Source: Rhodanobacter sp. DHB23
GTDB taxonomy: Bacteria; Pseudomonadota; Gammaproteobacteria; Xanthomonadales; Rhodanobacteraceae
Length of the DNA stretch: 64,000 bases
Reading direction: 5' to 3'
Assembly: GCF_014842975.1 (NCBI RefSeq)
Contig: NZ_JACYXK010000027.1
Coordinates: 1 to 64,000 of the forward strand
Part shown: in pieces, positions 1 through 8,001 of the stretch
Layout: every line of letters starts with the position of its first letter
Position numbering within the stretch: position 1 is the first letter of the stretch
Position numbers and translations under genes: made by a program
The notes under the pieces: model-generated
Seen by the model: only the letters and a program-made list of their open reading frames with translations
Databases searched by the model: none
What the model was told of the DNA's origin: nothing

Positions 1-78
1 TGGGTGGTCCACTGGCACCCGCTCGTCCACCGACACATACGAGAACATGCCCAGTTGCTGGATGTCGGCTCCGCGCAC
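1..78 (-). CDS. Transposase N-terminus, partial (IS5/IS1182-like)
   Basis: Only the first 26 residues are in the window; the gene continues past the left edge. Reading from a GTG at 76-78, the protein begins with about ten residues and then MFSYVSVDERVPVDHP. The pattern 'FSYVS.E.RVP.DHP' is the usual start of IS5/IS1182-type DDE transposases, which cut and join element ends. No catalytic residue lies in this part, so family assignment rests on the N-terminal pattern only. The start is 64 bp inside the presumed terminal repeat, a normal distance. Whether the element is intact cannot be seen. Confidence 0.55.
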   Translation of the reverse strand, partial: MRGADIQQLGMFSYVSVDERVPVDHP

Positions 79-142
79 GGAAACGGCCTGATGATTGATG
101 AGGGCTATGATTGTCGCCGGTGCGGGGTTTCTCAACAGCCTG
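1..142 (-). mobile_element. Terminal part of an insertion sequence, cut by the window edge
   Basis: The minus strand carries the first codons of a DDE-type transposase. The candidate outer end of the element is at about 124-142, where the minus strand starts CAGGCTGTTGAGAAACC, a sequence typical of IS5/IS1182-like terminal repeats. The other end lies outside the window, so the inverted-repeat pair and target duplication cannot be checked. The boundary abuts GTTAGGC (142-148), which matches the GTTRRRY core of an integron recombination site. Confidence 0.55.
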
Positions 143-179
143 TTAGGCTTCAATTAGCAATCGAATTTAAGTTAGCTCT

Positions 180-500
180 ATGACACCAGCGCAAGAGATC
201 GCCCGAAAGAAACAGCTTGTGTCCGCTGCCAAGGCTCTGTTGTCCTTGCAAGTAGGCATCAGCATCGGCTGCGTGCGCATAAACAAGGTTCTCATATGGC
301 TGGCGCTTCAAGACGATGAACGGTATCGCATCTTTCATCAATTCACGCGGGCAACTCTTGGCCTTCCTATTGGCAACGAGCGCCTGCTTTGGGCACATCC
401 GGCGCTGTTGGAGCATGATGCAAAGCTCGCGAAAATTGAGGCGGAGTACAGGCCAAAGCTTCTCAGTGCTTGCATCGCCATCATCGGCGAGTATGGCTAA
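180..500 (+). CDS. Hypothetical protein, integron cassette ORF 1
   Basis: A 106-residue protein I do not recognise. It is predicted soluble and mostly helical, with a basic N-terminus (IARKKQLVSAAK), a central DDERYRIFHQF segment and no signal peptide or cysteine motif. It is read as a gene cassette because its TAA stop forms part of the left core of the attC-like site at 498-546, and because GTTAGC at 171-176, just upstream of the ATG, is complementary to the GCTAAC at its 3' end, as expected for the two ends of one cassette. An overlapping minus-strand frame (150-512) is less likely because all neighbouring cassette genes read rightward. Confidence 0.6.
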   Translation: MTPAQEIARKKQLVSAAKALLSLQVGISIGCVRINKVLIWLALQDDERYRIFHQFTRATLGLPIGNERLLWAHPALLEHDAKLAKIEAEYRPKLLSACIAIIGEYG

Positions 501-546
501 CATCTCATTCAAGGCGGACGGCTTCGCCGCCGCTTAACTCCAGCGT
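498..546 (+). repeat. attC-like integron recombination site 1
   Basis: TAAC, then CATCTCATTCAAG, a GC-rich imperfect palindrome, and CTTAACTCCAGCGT. This matches the layout of attC sites: R' core, L'' box TTCAAG, L' box CTTAACT, R'' core. A second copy at 1014-1062 is identical at 48 of 49 positions. The R'' core here (GTCATGC) deviates from GTTRRRY but is nearly complementary to the GGCATAAC at the end of the following cassette, as expected for that cassette's two ends. Confidence 0.7.
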
Positions 547-554
547 CATGCCCT

Positions 555-1016
555 ATGAGCAATGATCCAACAGCGAAAGTCTTGTTCCGTGTCCCAGACG
601 AGGAGGGAGGCGCAACTGTCGAGACACTTTGGGCGACTCCAGTCGGGAATGACCAATACAAACTGGACAATTCCCCTTTCTATGCTTATGGAGTCTCTTG
701 GGAAGACACGGTATTCGCGCCGTTCGACACACAAGAAGGCATGGCTACGTTCCAATCAGTTGTGGCGCGCTCTGGCAATCGAACCATCCGCATCATCTTC
801 GATCCACCGATTTCTTCCGGCAACGCTTCCGACTTGGTGCTTCAAAATCTTGTCGCACTTGGCTGCAGCTATGAGGGAGCCAATCGTAGTTACATCTCGC
901 TCAACATCCCGTCTTCCGTGGATCTTCGGCGTGTCCACTCGTATCTCATCGAAGTTGACGCGCAGTGGGAGCAGGCAGATCCAACGTATGACTCAATGTT
1001 CCCAAGTGAGGCATAA
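555..1016 (+). CDS. DUF4265 family protein, integron cassette ORF 2
   Basis: A 153-residue soluble protein resembling DUF4265 proteins. Visible family features are an N-terminal beta strand with VLFRVPDEEGG, then VETLWA, a tyrosine-rich LDNSPFYAYGVSWEDTVF block, and SGNRTIRI near the middle. The function of the family is unknown; members are scattered and often accessory. The gene lies between two attC-like sites, and its TAA overlaps the second. GTCATGCC at its left end pairs with GGCATAAC at its right end (7 of 8 positions), which supports it being one mobile cassette. Start ATG at 555 is close to the cassette boundary, as is usual for cassettes. Confidence 0.72.
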   Translation: MSNDPTAKVLFRVPDEEGGATVETLWATPVGNDQYKLDNSPFYAYGVSWEDTVFAPFDTQEGMATFQSVVARSGNRTIRIIFDPPISSGNASDLVLQNLVALGCSYEGANRSYISLNIPSSVDLRRVHSYLIEVDAQWEQADPTYDSMFPSEA

Positions 1017-1062
1017 CATCTCGTTCAAGGCGGACGGCTTCGCCGCCGCTTAACTCCAGCGT
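1014..1062 (+). repeat. attC-like integron recombination site 2
   Basis: Second copy of the 49-bp site, differing from 498-546 only by G for A in the TCTCRTTCAAG segment. It carries the R' box (GCATAAC), L'' (TTCAAG), a foldable GC palindrome, L' (CTTAACT) and an R'' core reading GTTCAGG. High identity between neighbouring sites is typical of chromosomal integrons, where attC sites are host-lineage specific. Confidence 0.7.
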
Positions 1063-1071
1063 TCAGGGGCC

Positions 1072-1464
1072 ATGATGAATTACATGCCAACCGTCTATGT
1101 GATCTTGGCGGCTGCAACCTTGTTCATCACGAGCGCCGCAAGGTACATCAGCCTGAGGCGTGTGGTGACACGTCTAAAACAAATCAATATGTCCAAATGG
1201 GTCGAGATGGGTAGCCCGGAGCCCACATTCTTCAGCCGATTCAGTGACTACACCACTTGGCAACCGACAAATTTGCGCGCACCAGACGCTCTGCACACCG
1301 AATTATCAATGTGGCTGACTGAGCGTGACTACGAACGCCTGCACGACGTCGAGATCACTTTGAATGCCAACCGATACAGGCTTCTTGGCAACCTGCAACT
1401 TGCAATCAGCCTCATCTTTGTTTGCGCGTTTCTCTATTTTCGATTCGTGCAGAGACCAACATGA
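1072..1464 (+). CDS. Small two-TM membrane protein, UspB-like, cassette ORF 3
   Basis: A 130-residue protein with one membrane segment at each end (about residues 5-24 and 106-126) and a soluble middle. After the first segment comes ARYISLRRVVTRLK, similar in layout to the universal stress protein B family (UspB, about 111 residues, TM at both ends, ARYxxSLR after TM1); this is a resemblance, not proof. It follows an attC-like site at normal distance, so it is probably a third cassette. No attC follows: its TGA (1462-1464) overlaps the ATG of the next gene by 4 bp (ATGA). Either the cassette lost its attC, or it was fused to the chromosomal gene at the array's end. Confidence 0.6.
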   Translation: MMNYMPTVYVILAAATLFITSAARYISLRRVVTRLKQINMSKWVEMGSPEPTFFSRFSDYTTWQPTNLRAPDALHTELSMWLTERDYERLHDVEITLNANRYRLLGNLQLAISLIFVCAFLYFRFVQRPT

Positions 1465-2135
1465 GCTCATCATTCCGCACCATCGTCATCGGCGGCACCG
1501 GGCAAGTCGGCGGGTCCGTGGTGCAGGCTTTGCTCGCGACGGCCGAGTGCCGCGAAATCGTGATGGTCACGCGCCGGCCGATCACGCCGGCTGACCCGGC
1601 GCGGATGCGCAACGTGGTGATGGACACCGGCGCCGCGGATTTCGAGGCGCGGGTTTCCGACCTGGCGCGGGAGGTGGTCGCATCGGGCGATCGCGTGACC
1701 GCGATCAGTTGCGTCGGCGTCGGCAGTGGCACGGCGCAATGGAGCGAAGAACAGCTCAAGCAACTGGAAGTCGGCGTGGTCGGCGGCTTTGCCCGTGGCG
1801 TGCGCGCGGCGGGCATCACGCAGTTCTGCCTGCTGTCGGCGGTCGGGGCCGCATCGCGAAGCCGGATCAAATACGTCCGCGTCATGGGCTTGAAGGAGGA
1901 GGCGGTACAGGCCGCGGATTTCCCGCGGCTGGCGATCTTCCGCCCCGGCATCATCGTCGGCAACGCGCACACCCCGGCCTGGGCCGGCTGGCTCGGCAAG
2001 CTGGTGCCGGGCCCATGGGGCAATATCGGTCAACGCGATATCGGCAAGGCTTTCGTGGCGGAAATCGTGAAGAACGGCACGCAAGCCGGCGTCGCGTTTT
2101 TCGACAACCGGGCGATGCGTCGCCTGTTCGGCTGA
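1461..2135 (+). CDS. NAD(P)-binding Rossmann-fold protein (atypical SDR / TIP30-like)
   Basis: A 224-residue protein with the nucleotide-binding motif IVIGGTGQVGGSVV at about residues 8-21, VTRRP after the second strand (NADP-type basic residues), AISCVGVGS in the fourth strand, and a later FCLLSAVGA and RPGIIVGN. This layout fits the atypical short-chain dehydrogenases of the NAD(P)H-binding/TIP30 type. The Tyr-x-x-x-Lys pair is weak (KYVRVMGLKEEA), so catalysis is uncertain and the substrate unknown. The ATG at 1461 is chosen because an upstream frame adds residues from the cassette and the Rossmann motif normally lies within the first 15 residues. It converges on tldD. Confidence 0.75.
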   Translation: MSSSFRTIVIGGTGQVGGSVVQALLATAECREIVMVTRRPITPADPARMRNVVMDTGAADFEARVSDLAREVVASGDRVTAISCVGVGSGTAQWSEEQLKQLEVGVVGGFARGVRAAGITQFCLLSAVGAASRSRIKYVRVMGLKEEAVQAADFPRLAIFRPGIIVGNAHTPAWAGWLGKLVPGPWGNIGQRDIGKAFVAEIVKNGTQAGVAFFDNRAMRRLFG

Positions 2136-2161
2136 CCGGGCACGCAAGCAGCCTCGACGCA

Positions 2162-2201
2162 GGCCCTTCGACTTCGCTGCGCTACGCTCAGGGCGAACGG
2201 T
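2162..2201. repeat. Candidate dispersed intergenic repeat
   Basis: The spacer between two convergent genes contains a segment starting CCCTTCGACTTCGCTGCGC and ending CAGGGCGAACGG. I recall such segments as frequent intergenic repeats in Xanthomonadales and pseudomonads. Only one copy is in this window, so repetition cannot be shown here. Confidence 0.35.
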
Positions 2202-2280
2202 TCTATCAACAAGACGACAGGTGGACCGGGCGTGGTTTTCGTCCGATGTCTTCGGAAACACGCGCAGCTTGCGTCGGCGA

Positions 2281-3720
2281 TTACGCCGCCGTCCCGCCCA
2301 CCGTCATCGCATCGATCTTCAACGTGGGCTGGCCCACGCCCACCGGCACGCTCTGGCCGTCCTTGCCGCAGATGCCCACGCCCTCGTCGAGCTTCATGTC
2401 ATTGCCGATCATGGAGACGCGGGTGAGCACGTCGGGGCCGCTGCCGATCAGTGTGGCGCCCTTCACCGGCGCGGTGATCCTGCCGTCCTCGATCAGGTAG
2501 GCCTCGCTGGCGGAGAACACGAACTTGCCGTTGGTGATGTCGACCTGGCCGCCACCGAAGTTCGGTGCGTACAGGCCCTTCTTCACCGAGCGGATGATTT
2601 CCTCCGGATCGTGGCTGCCGCTGCGCATGTAGGTGTTGGTCATGCGCGGCATCGGCAGCGCGGTGAAGGATTCGCGGCGGCCGTTGCCGGTGGGCGCCAT
2701 GCCCATCAGGCGCGCGTTGAGCTTGTCCTGCATGTAGCCCTTGAGGATGCCGTCCTCGATCAGCACGGTGCAGTTGGTCGGCGTGCCTTCGTCATCCACG
2801 CTGAGCGAGCCGCGGCGGCCGGGCAGCGTGCCGTCGTCGACCACGGTGACGCCGGGCGCGGCCACGCGCTGGCCGAGGCGGCCGGCGAAGGCGGAGCTGC
2901 CCTTGCGGTTGAAGTCGCCTTCCAGGCCGTGGCCGATCGCCTCGTGCAGCAGCACGCCGGGCCAGCCGGGGCCGAGCACCACGGTCATCTGGCCGGCGGG
3001 TGCGTCGACGGAGTCGAGGTTCACCAGCGCCTGGCGCACCGCCTCGTCGGCGAAGGCCAGCGCGCGGCCGTTGTCGATCAGCTCGCGGTAGCCGTAGCGG
3101 CCGCCGCCGCCGGCATAGCCCTGCTCGCGGCGGCCGTTGGCCTCGGCGATCACCTGCACGTTGAGGCGCACCAGCGGGCGCACGTCGGCGGCCAGCGTGC
3201 CGTCGGAGGCGGCGATCAGTACGGTGTCGATGGTGGCGGCAATGCTCACGATGACCTGGGTGATGCGCGGGTCGCGCGAGCGCGCATACGCGTCCACCTC
3301 GCGCAGCAGGGCGATCTTGTCGGGGTTGGGCAGGCTTTCCACCGGGTCGATCGCGGGATACAGCTGCCGTGTGTTACCCAGCGCCAGCGGCTGGCCGGCG
3401 CCGCGGCCGTCCTGCGCGATGGCGCGCGCGGCCTTCGAGGCGTCCAGCAGCTGCGGCAGCACGATCTCGTCGGAATAGGCGAAGCCGGTCTTCTCGCCTG
3501 AGATCGCGCGCACGCCCACGCCCTGCTCGATGGAATGGCTGCCGTCCTTGACGATGCCCTCCTCCAGCGTCCACGACTCGCTGCGCGAATGCTGGAAATA
3601 CAGGTCGGCGGCATCGATCGACGGCCCCATCAACTGCGCGAACACGCGCTCGAGGTCGCCTGTGGCGAGTCCACCGGGGGTGAGCAGCCGGCTCTGGGCC
3701 TGGGCAAGCAAGGAATCCAT
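2281..3720 (-). CDS. tldD: TldD metalloprotease subunit
   Basis: A 479-residue protein (E. coli TldD has 481). TldD pairs with TldE/PmbA to form a barrel-shaped zinc protease that degrades unfolded peptides and processes some ribosomal peptides such as microcin B17 precursors. The zinc-binding HEAIGH motif is at residues 259-264 and is preceded by the usual [11 protein letters not shown]. The ATG at 3718-3720 gives the family's normal length and N-terminus. It is the last gene of a minus-strand cluster rng-yhdP-tldD, the same order as in E. coli. A 187-bp spacer with two long hairpins separates it from yhdP, so transcription may be partly uncoupled. No pmbA/tldE is in the window. Confidence 0.95.
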   Translation of the reverse strand: MDSLLAQAQSRLLTPGGLATGDLERVFAQLMGPSIDAADLYFQHSRSESWTLEEGIVKDGSHSIEQGVGVRAISGEKTGFAYSDEIVLPQLLDASKAARAIAQDGRGAGQPLALGNTRQLYPAIDPVESLPNPDKIALLREVDAYARSRDPRITQVIVSIAATIDTVLIAASDGTLAADVRPLVRLNVQVIAEANGRREQGYAGGGGRYGYRELIDNGRALAFADEAVRQALVNLDSVDAPAGQMTVVLGPGWPGVLLHEAIGHGLEGDFNRKGSSAFAGRLGQRVAAPGVTVVDDGTLPGRRGSLSVDDEGTPTNCTVLIEDGILKGYMQDKLNARLMGMAPTGNGRRESFTALPMPRMTNTYMRSGSHDPEEIIRSVKKGLYAPNFGGGQVDITNGKFVFSASEAYLIEDGRITAPVKGATLIGSGPDVLTRVSMIGNDMKLDEGVGICGKDGQSVPVGVGQPTLKIDAMTVGGTAA

Positions 3721-3799
3721 GGGGCGTCGTTTGTTGGCGAATGAGACGGCAAGAATGGGGGCGCAACGCGGGAAATGAAAGCCATGCCACCGCACTGCC

Positions 3800-3825
3800 C
3801 CCCTCTCCCATTCATGGGAGAGGGG
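3800..3825. repeat. CCCCTCTCCC hairpin repeat, copy 1
   Basis: Perfect 12-bp stem CCCCTCTCCCAT / ATGGGAGAGGGG with a 2-nt loop, in the yhdP-tldD spacer. It belongs to a seven-copy family in this window (see 3877, 7863, 7949, 10324, 11033, 13653). Confidence 0.85.
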
Positions 3826-3876
3826 CCGGGGGAGAGGGCGCGGTGCGGCGATGCAGGCAAAAGCCCCTCTCCCCAA

Positions 3877-3903
3877 CCCCTCTCCCACAAAGTGGGAGAG
3901 GGG
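3877..3903 (-). terminator. CCCCTCTCCC hairpin just after yhdP, terminator-like
   Basis: Perfect stem CCCCTCTCCCAC / GTGGGAGAGGGG with an AAA loop, 3 bp past the yhdP stop. Downstream in the minus direction a second GGAGAGGGG run leads into CTTTT, so larger alternative stems with a short U tract can form. It may terminate or attenuate transcription into tldD, or it may simply be a copy of the dispersed repeat. Confidence 0.5.
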
Positions 3904-3906
3904 CTT

Positions 3907-6900
3907 TCAATGCTGCGTCGAGGATGCCGCGGCCGGCACCTGCAACTCGTCGCGCAACGGCATCGTGATGGCCGGGCTGGACGACGATGCGGCGGGCAGC
4001 AGCGGCGGCGTGGTGACCGTGGTGGCAGCGGCGGGCACCTCGTTCTTTTCCACCAGGGTCATCACCGGTTTGTCCCAGCTGCCGGTGACGTGGTAGCGGT
4101 AACGCGCGCTGGCGAGCTTGTTGAGGCCATGGCCCAGCAGGCCTTGCACGGCCAGGCCGGCGGCGGCGCCCACCGGACCGGCCACCACCGCGCCGATCAC
4201 CGGCAAGCTGTTGCCGATGTGCGGGACGACCTGCACGTACTGGTCGTAGTCCTTGGCGCGCAGGCCGGTGCGTCCGCTGATGCTGATCTGCACGGCCGGC
4301 CCCTTGATGGCCAGGTTGGCGGTGGTGGCGTTGCCGTCGGCGAGCTGGAAATCGCCCTTGATCGAGTCGAAGCCCAGGCCCTTGCCGAACACGTCGCCGA
4401 AGTCCAGCGTCAACCGTCGCGGCAGTTCGGCCAGCGAGACCAGGCCGAACAGGCGCCCCACGCCGGGCGCCAGTTCGGGGATGCGGCCGTCGCTGACGTC
4501 GACGGCCAGCGTGCCGGTGGCATTGGCGAGGCTGAAGGCGGAGGGCGGGCCGGGCCAGCTGGCATCCAGCTGGTCTTCCGTCTTGCCGCCGTTGACGAGG
4601 CCGGTGTAGCCGAACGCGGCGAGCATCTTGCCGAGGTCGTCGGCGGCGAAGCCGATGCGCATGCGCGTGTGGCTGTTGGTCGGCGTGCCGTTCCAGTCGC
4701 CGCTGCCGGTGATCTGCACGCTGGGCGACAGCGCGCGCAACTGGTCGATGTGCATGCCTTGCGCGGTGGGCCAGGTTTCCAGCCTGGCTTCGCCCAGCCT
4801 GGCGTCGCCGAAGCTCAGCTCGCCCACCCACAGGTGGAACGGCGGCAGCGCGGCGGGATTGATGCCGGTGTTGGCGGGATCCTCGACGGGCTGGTTGGCA
4901 GCCAGCTTGCCGGTCGGTGCGGGCGGGTTGGGCCAGTGCAGGTGCGCGAGGCGCGCGGTGATGCCGCGCTTGCCCAGGTCGCTGTCGGGCACGGTGAAGC
5001 GGCCGGCCATCGCCGCGCCATCCACGTCCACCTGCAGATGGTCGACCGCCGGCGTGGCCTGCAAGGTCATCGCACCCAGCGGATGGCCGAACCATTCGGC
5101 GTGATCGGTGCCCACGTCCACACTTTCCAGCGCGGGGCCGCCCCCCGTGCCATTCGTGCCGCCTGCGGCGCCGCTGCTGCCCGCGCTGAGCGCGACGGCC
5201 TGCTGCACCCAGCCGGTGACGTCGAGCCTGGCCGCGTGGCCGCGGATGCGCAGGCCCTGCGCCGGCAGCTCGGTGGGCATCTGCGTACCGAACGCCAGCG
5301 TGCCGGCCAGCGGCCTGCTGCCATCCGCCAGGCGCAGGTGGCCGCGCGCCTGCTCGCCCAGCGCCACCTTGAGGTCGGCGCCGTTCACCGGCAATGCCAG
5401 CACCAGGTGCAACGGCAATGCCGCGGTGGCGTCCTTCTTCAGCGGCATCGGCACGTTCAGCGCCATGCCGGTGAGGCTGGAGTCGATGGTGAGGGTCTGC
5501 GCCAGCGCGCCGCCACCCGCCGGCGTGACGAGGTCGAAGCCGATGTCGAATACGCTGCGGCCCTCGCCCAGCGGCGCGAGCCAGTCCAGCGAGGGATAGC
5601 CGTCGGTGATGTCGGCAAGGCTGTAGATGCCGCTCAGTTTCGCCGCCAGCACGGTATCCGGGTCGCCGGTGGCACCGGCGATGGCCAGGTCCAGCGTGGA
5701 CGGCTGGCCATGCGCCGTGCCGTTCAACGGGCCGGCATGGAAGCCCTTGCCGTCGAACGTGGCCGGGCCGTCGAGCTTGTCGAGCCTGAGGTTCCAGTCC
5801 TCGTCGCTCACGTCCACGCCGTTCAACTGCGCATTGCCGGCCAACTGGAAATTCTGCGGCGCGCCCAGCGGCAACGAGAGGTGGAAACCGAAGCTGCCGC
5901 TGCCGCCCAGCTTCAGCTTGGCCAGCTGGTCGGCCTGCTTGCTGGCGATGGGGCTCTTCAGCACGAAGCCGAGCAGGTCGGCGCCGCTGCCGTTGCCATC
6001 GACGTTGAGGTCCAGCGTGCCATTGGCGAATTCGGGGATCAGCGCCACCACCTTGTCGGCCTTCACGCCCAGCGACTGGCCGCCGTCGGCCTGCACCAGC
6101 ATGCCGCTGTCGACGAAGCTGGCGATGGCGTGGACGCCGGTGGCCTCGGGCCAGTCGGGCGCGTAGCGGAAGCCCAGGCCGCTGATCTCGGCGCGTGCCT
6201 CGAAGCGTCCTTCGTTGTGGTGGAACGGCCAGTCCTTGAGGTCGCCGCGCACCAGCGCCTCGGCGTGGTCGATGCTGCCGTCGACCAGGGCGCGATCCAG
6301 CCACGCCACGGTGGGCGGCGGCATCACGTCGACCGGCCAGAACAGCTTGGCGGCGGTGACGTCGGCATGCGCGAGGCCGACATAGACGTCGAGGAAGGGC
6401 GGGCCGCCGGCGTCGTGCAGCCGGATCTCGCCGCGCGCCTGGCCACCGTAGCCCTGGCCCTCGAAATCCAGCGCATCGACGCCGACATGCCAGTCGTCGT
6501 CCGCATGCCAGAACGCCAGCGTGCCGGCCAGTTTCGGCATGACGAAGGGCTGCCGGAACACGTGCGTGGCGCGCACCGTGGTCGCCTGCGCGGGCAGTTC
6601 CAGCGATACCGCCTCGCCATCGCCGCGCAGCGTGCCGGCCAGGCCGTCCACGCCGGGCAGCGCGCCGACCGGATCGATGGCTAGGCCGCTGAAGCTGGCC
6701 TGCAGCCGGGCCAGCCCGCCGGCTTGCGACCAGGCCAGCGAGGCGTCGTCGAACCTGCCACGCGGATGCCCGTCGCCCAGCCATGCCGCCAATGCGGGCG
6801 GCAGCTTCGGGGCGAGGCCCAGCCACGGCAGCAACGGCGCGATCTGCAGGTCGCGCGCGGCCGCCTGCACCGAGAGCCGCGGCGTGCCGGGGTCGTGCAG

Positions 6901-7848
6901 CCACACCGCCAGCGCGCTGCGGTCGTCGCCGGCCCAGCGCAGTTCGTAACCGTCGGCGCCACGCGTGAATTCGGCCTCGCCGTGCAGCGCGGGCACGTCG
7001 ATGCTGCCATTCGCGCCGGCGATGCGCACGCCGTCGAGATCGAAGCGGCTGAGGTTGCGCACCACCTTGCCCTGCTTCCAGTCCAGCCACGCGGCCATGC
7101 TGCCGCTGCCGCCCTGCACGGCATAGCCGCCCAGGTCCACGCCCGCGAACAGCGCGGCGAGGTCCAGCCGTTGCCCGGACAGCCACAGCTTCCCGCTGCT
7201 GCCGTCGTCGCGGAAATCCCCCGCGCCGCGCAGCACCCCCGGCGCGCCCTCGCGGCGCAGCAGCGCGCCCACGCGGATATGGCGGCCCCGCCGGCTCAGG
7301 CGCAACTGGTCGGCGATCAGGCTGTAATGCTTGCCGCTGGCTTCCTCGGTAATGTTCAGCCGCAGGTCGTCCAGCCGCATTTCCACCGAGAGCCGGCCGA
7401 AGCCGGGCTGCTGCGAGCTGCCGCCGGTACCGAGGCCGTCGACGTGCCAGGCACCGTCCTTGCCACGGCTGAGGTCGAGCTGCAGGCCGCGCGTACGCAG
7501 GTTCACCAGGTGCCGCGTGGGCAGCCAGCCGCCGAAATCGACCTGCAGTTCGGATTCGGGAATGTGCACCGGCTTGCCGCTGCCGCCCGGCGGCACGCCC
7601 ACGGTGACGTCGCGCAGCACGAACAACGGGCCGGAGCCGTTCCAGCCGCTTTTCAGCGAAGCGAAACTGATCGGGCGTTCCAGCTTGGAGGACAACTCGC
7701 GCGCCACCCATTCGGGATGCCGTGCCACCAGCGGCACCAGCAATTGCGCCAGCGCCATCAGCACGGCCAGCGCGATCACCGCACTGCCGGCGACCCAGCC
7801 CAGCGCGCGCGCGCCAAGGTGCAGCCGCCGCTGCCAGGCGGCCTTCAT
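3907..7848 (-). CDS. yhdP: YhdP family AsmA-like envelope protein (TIGR02099)
   Basis: A 1313-residue protein (E. coli YhdP has 1266). YhdP is an inner-membrane-anchored AsmA-like protein spanning the periplasm and needed for phospholipid transport to the outer membrane. An N-terminal membrane anchor (about residues 17-42) is followed by the typical block in which the protein 'reads' its own signature (HPEWVARELSSKLERPISF). A long beta-rich DUF3971/AsmA region follows, and LASARYRYHVTGSWDKP near the C-terminus is the usual AsmA_2-type end. The ATG at 7846-7848 is preferred to the TTG one codon upstream. It sits between rng and tldD, a conserved arrangement. GC-rich repeat hairpins lie on both sides. 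Confidence 0.93.
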   Translation of the reverse strand: MKAAWQRRLHLGARALGWVAGSAVIALAVLMALAQLLVPLVARHPEWVARELSSKLERPISFASLKSGWNGSGPLFVLRDVTVGVPPGGSGKPVHIPESELQVDFGGWLPTRHLVNLRTRGLQLDLSRGKDGAWHVDGLGTGGSSQQPGFGRLSVEMRLDDLRLNITEEASGKHYSLIADQLRLSRRGRHIRVGALLRREGAPGVLRGAGDFRDDGSSGKLWLSGQRLDLAALFAGVDLGGYAVQGGSGSMAAWLDWKQGKVVRNLSRFDLDGVRIAGANGSIDVPALHGEAEFTRGADGYELRWAGDDRSALAVWLHDPGTPRLSVQAAARDLQIAPLLPWLGLAPKLPPALAAWLGDGHPRGRFDDASLAWSQAGGLARLQASFSGLAIDPVGALPGVDGLAGTLRGDGEAVSLELPAQATTVRATHVFRQPFVMPKLAGTLAFWHADDDWHVGVDALDFEGQGYGGQARGEIRLHDAGGPPFLDVYVGLAHADVTAAKLFWPVDVMPPPTVAWLDRALVDGSIDHAEALVRGDLKDWPFHHNEGRFEARAEISGLGFRYAPDWPEATGVHAIASFVDSGMLVQADGGQSLGVKADKVVALIPEFANGTLDLNVDGNGSGADLLGFVLKSPIASKQADQLAKLKLGGSGSFGFHLSLPLGAPQNFQLAGNAQLNGVDVSDEDWNLRLDKLDGPATFDGKGFHAGPLNGTAHGQPSTLDLAIAGATGDPDTVLAAKLSGIYSLADITDGYPSLDWLAPLGEGRSVFDIGFDLVTPAGGGALAQTLTIDSSLTGMALNVPMPLKKDATAALPLHLVLALPVNGADLKVALGEQARGHLRLADGSRPLAGTLAFGTQMPTELPAQGLRIRGHAARLDVTGWVQQAVALSAGSSGAAGGTNGTGGGPALESVDVGTDHAEWFGHPLGAMTLQATPAVDHLQVDVDGAAMAGRFTVPDSDLGKRGITARLAHLHWPNPPAPTGKLAANQPVEDPANTGINPAALPPFHLWVGELSFGDARLGEARLETWPTAQGMHIDQLRALSPSVQITGSGDWNGTPTNSHTRMRIGFAADDLGKMLAAFGYTGLVNGGKTEDQLDASWPGPPSAFSLANATGTLAVDVSDGRIPELAPGVGRLFGLVSLAELPRRLTLDFGDVFGKGLGFDSIKGDFQLADGNATTANLAIKGPAVQISISGRTGLRAKDYDQYVQVVPHIGNSLPVIGAVVAGPVGAAAGLAVQGLLGHGLNKLASARYRYHVTGSWDKPVMTLVEKNEVPAAATTVTTPPLLPAASSSSPAITMPLRDELQVPAAASSTQH

Positions 7849-7862
7849 CAAGGCACGTCACT

Positions 7863-7972
7863 CCCCGCTCCCGTTTGCGGGAGCGGGGTCGGGGAAGCGG
7901 GCTGCCCTGGCATTACCGCCAGCCCGCGCCCTCTCCCGGCCGGTGCCACCCTCTCCCGCAGGCGGGAGCGGG
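7863..7972. repeat. CCCCTCTCCC-type hairpins, copies 3 and 4
   Basis: The rng-yhdP spacer holds two diverged copies: 7863-7888 (CCCCGCTCCCG / CGGGAGCGGGG, perfect 11-bp stem) and 7949-7972 (core stem CTCCCGC / GCGGGAG). Base changes relative to the other copies occur on both sides of the stem, so pairing is kept. Confidence 0.75.
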
Positions 7973-8001
7973 ACCCACCAGGCAGCGTCCGCGGCAGCGC
8001 T

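Noticed and set aside
150-512. Minus-strand 120-codon frame opposite cassette ORF 1
   Set aside because: Cassette genes read toward their attC; the plus frame ends in the attC as expected, while the minus frame crosses the cassette boundary.
3775-6684. Plus-strand 969-codon frame opposite yhdP
   Set aside because: It is the antisense shadow of a recognised gene with high GC third positions; its product is His/Arg/Ala-rich and lacks domains.
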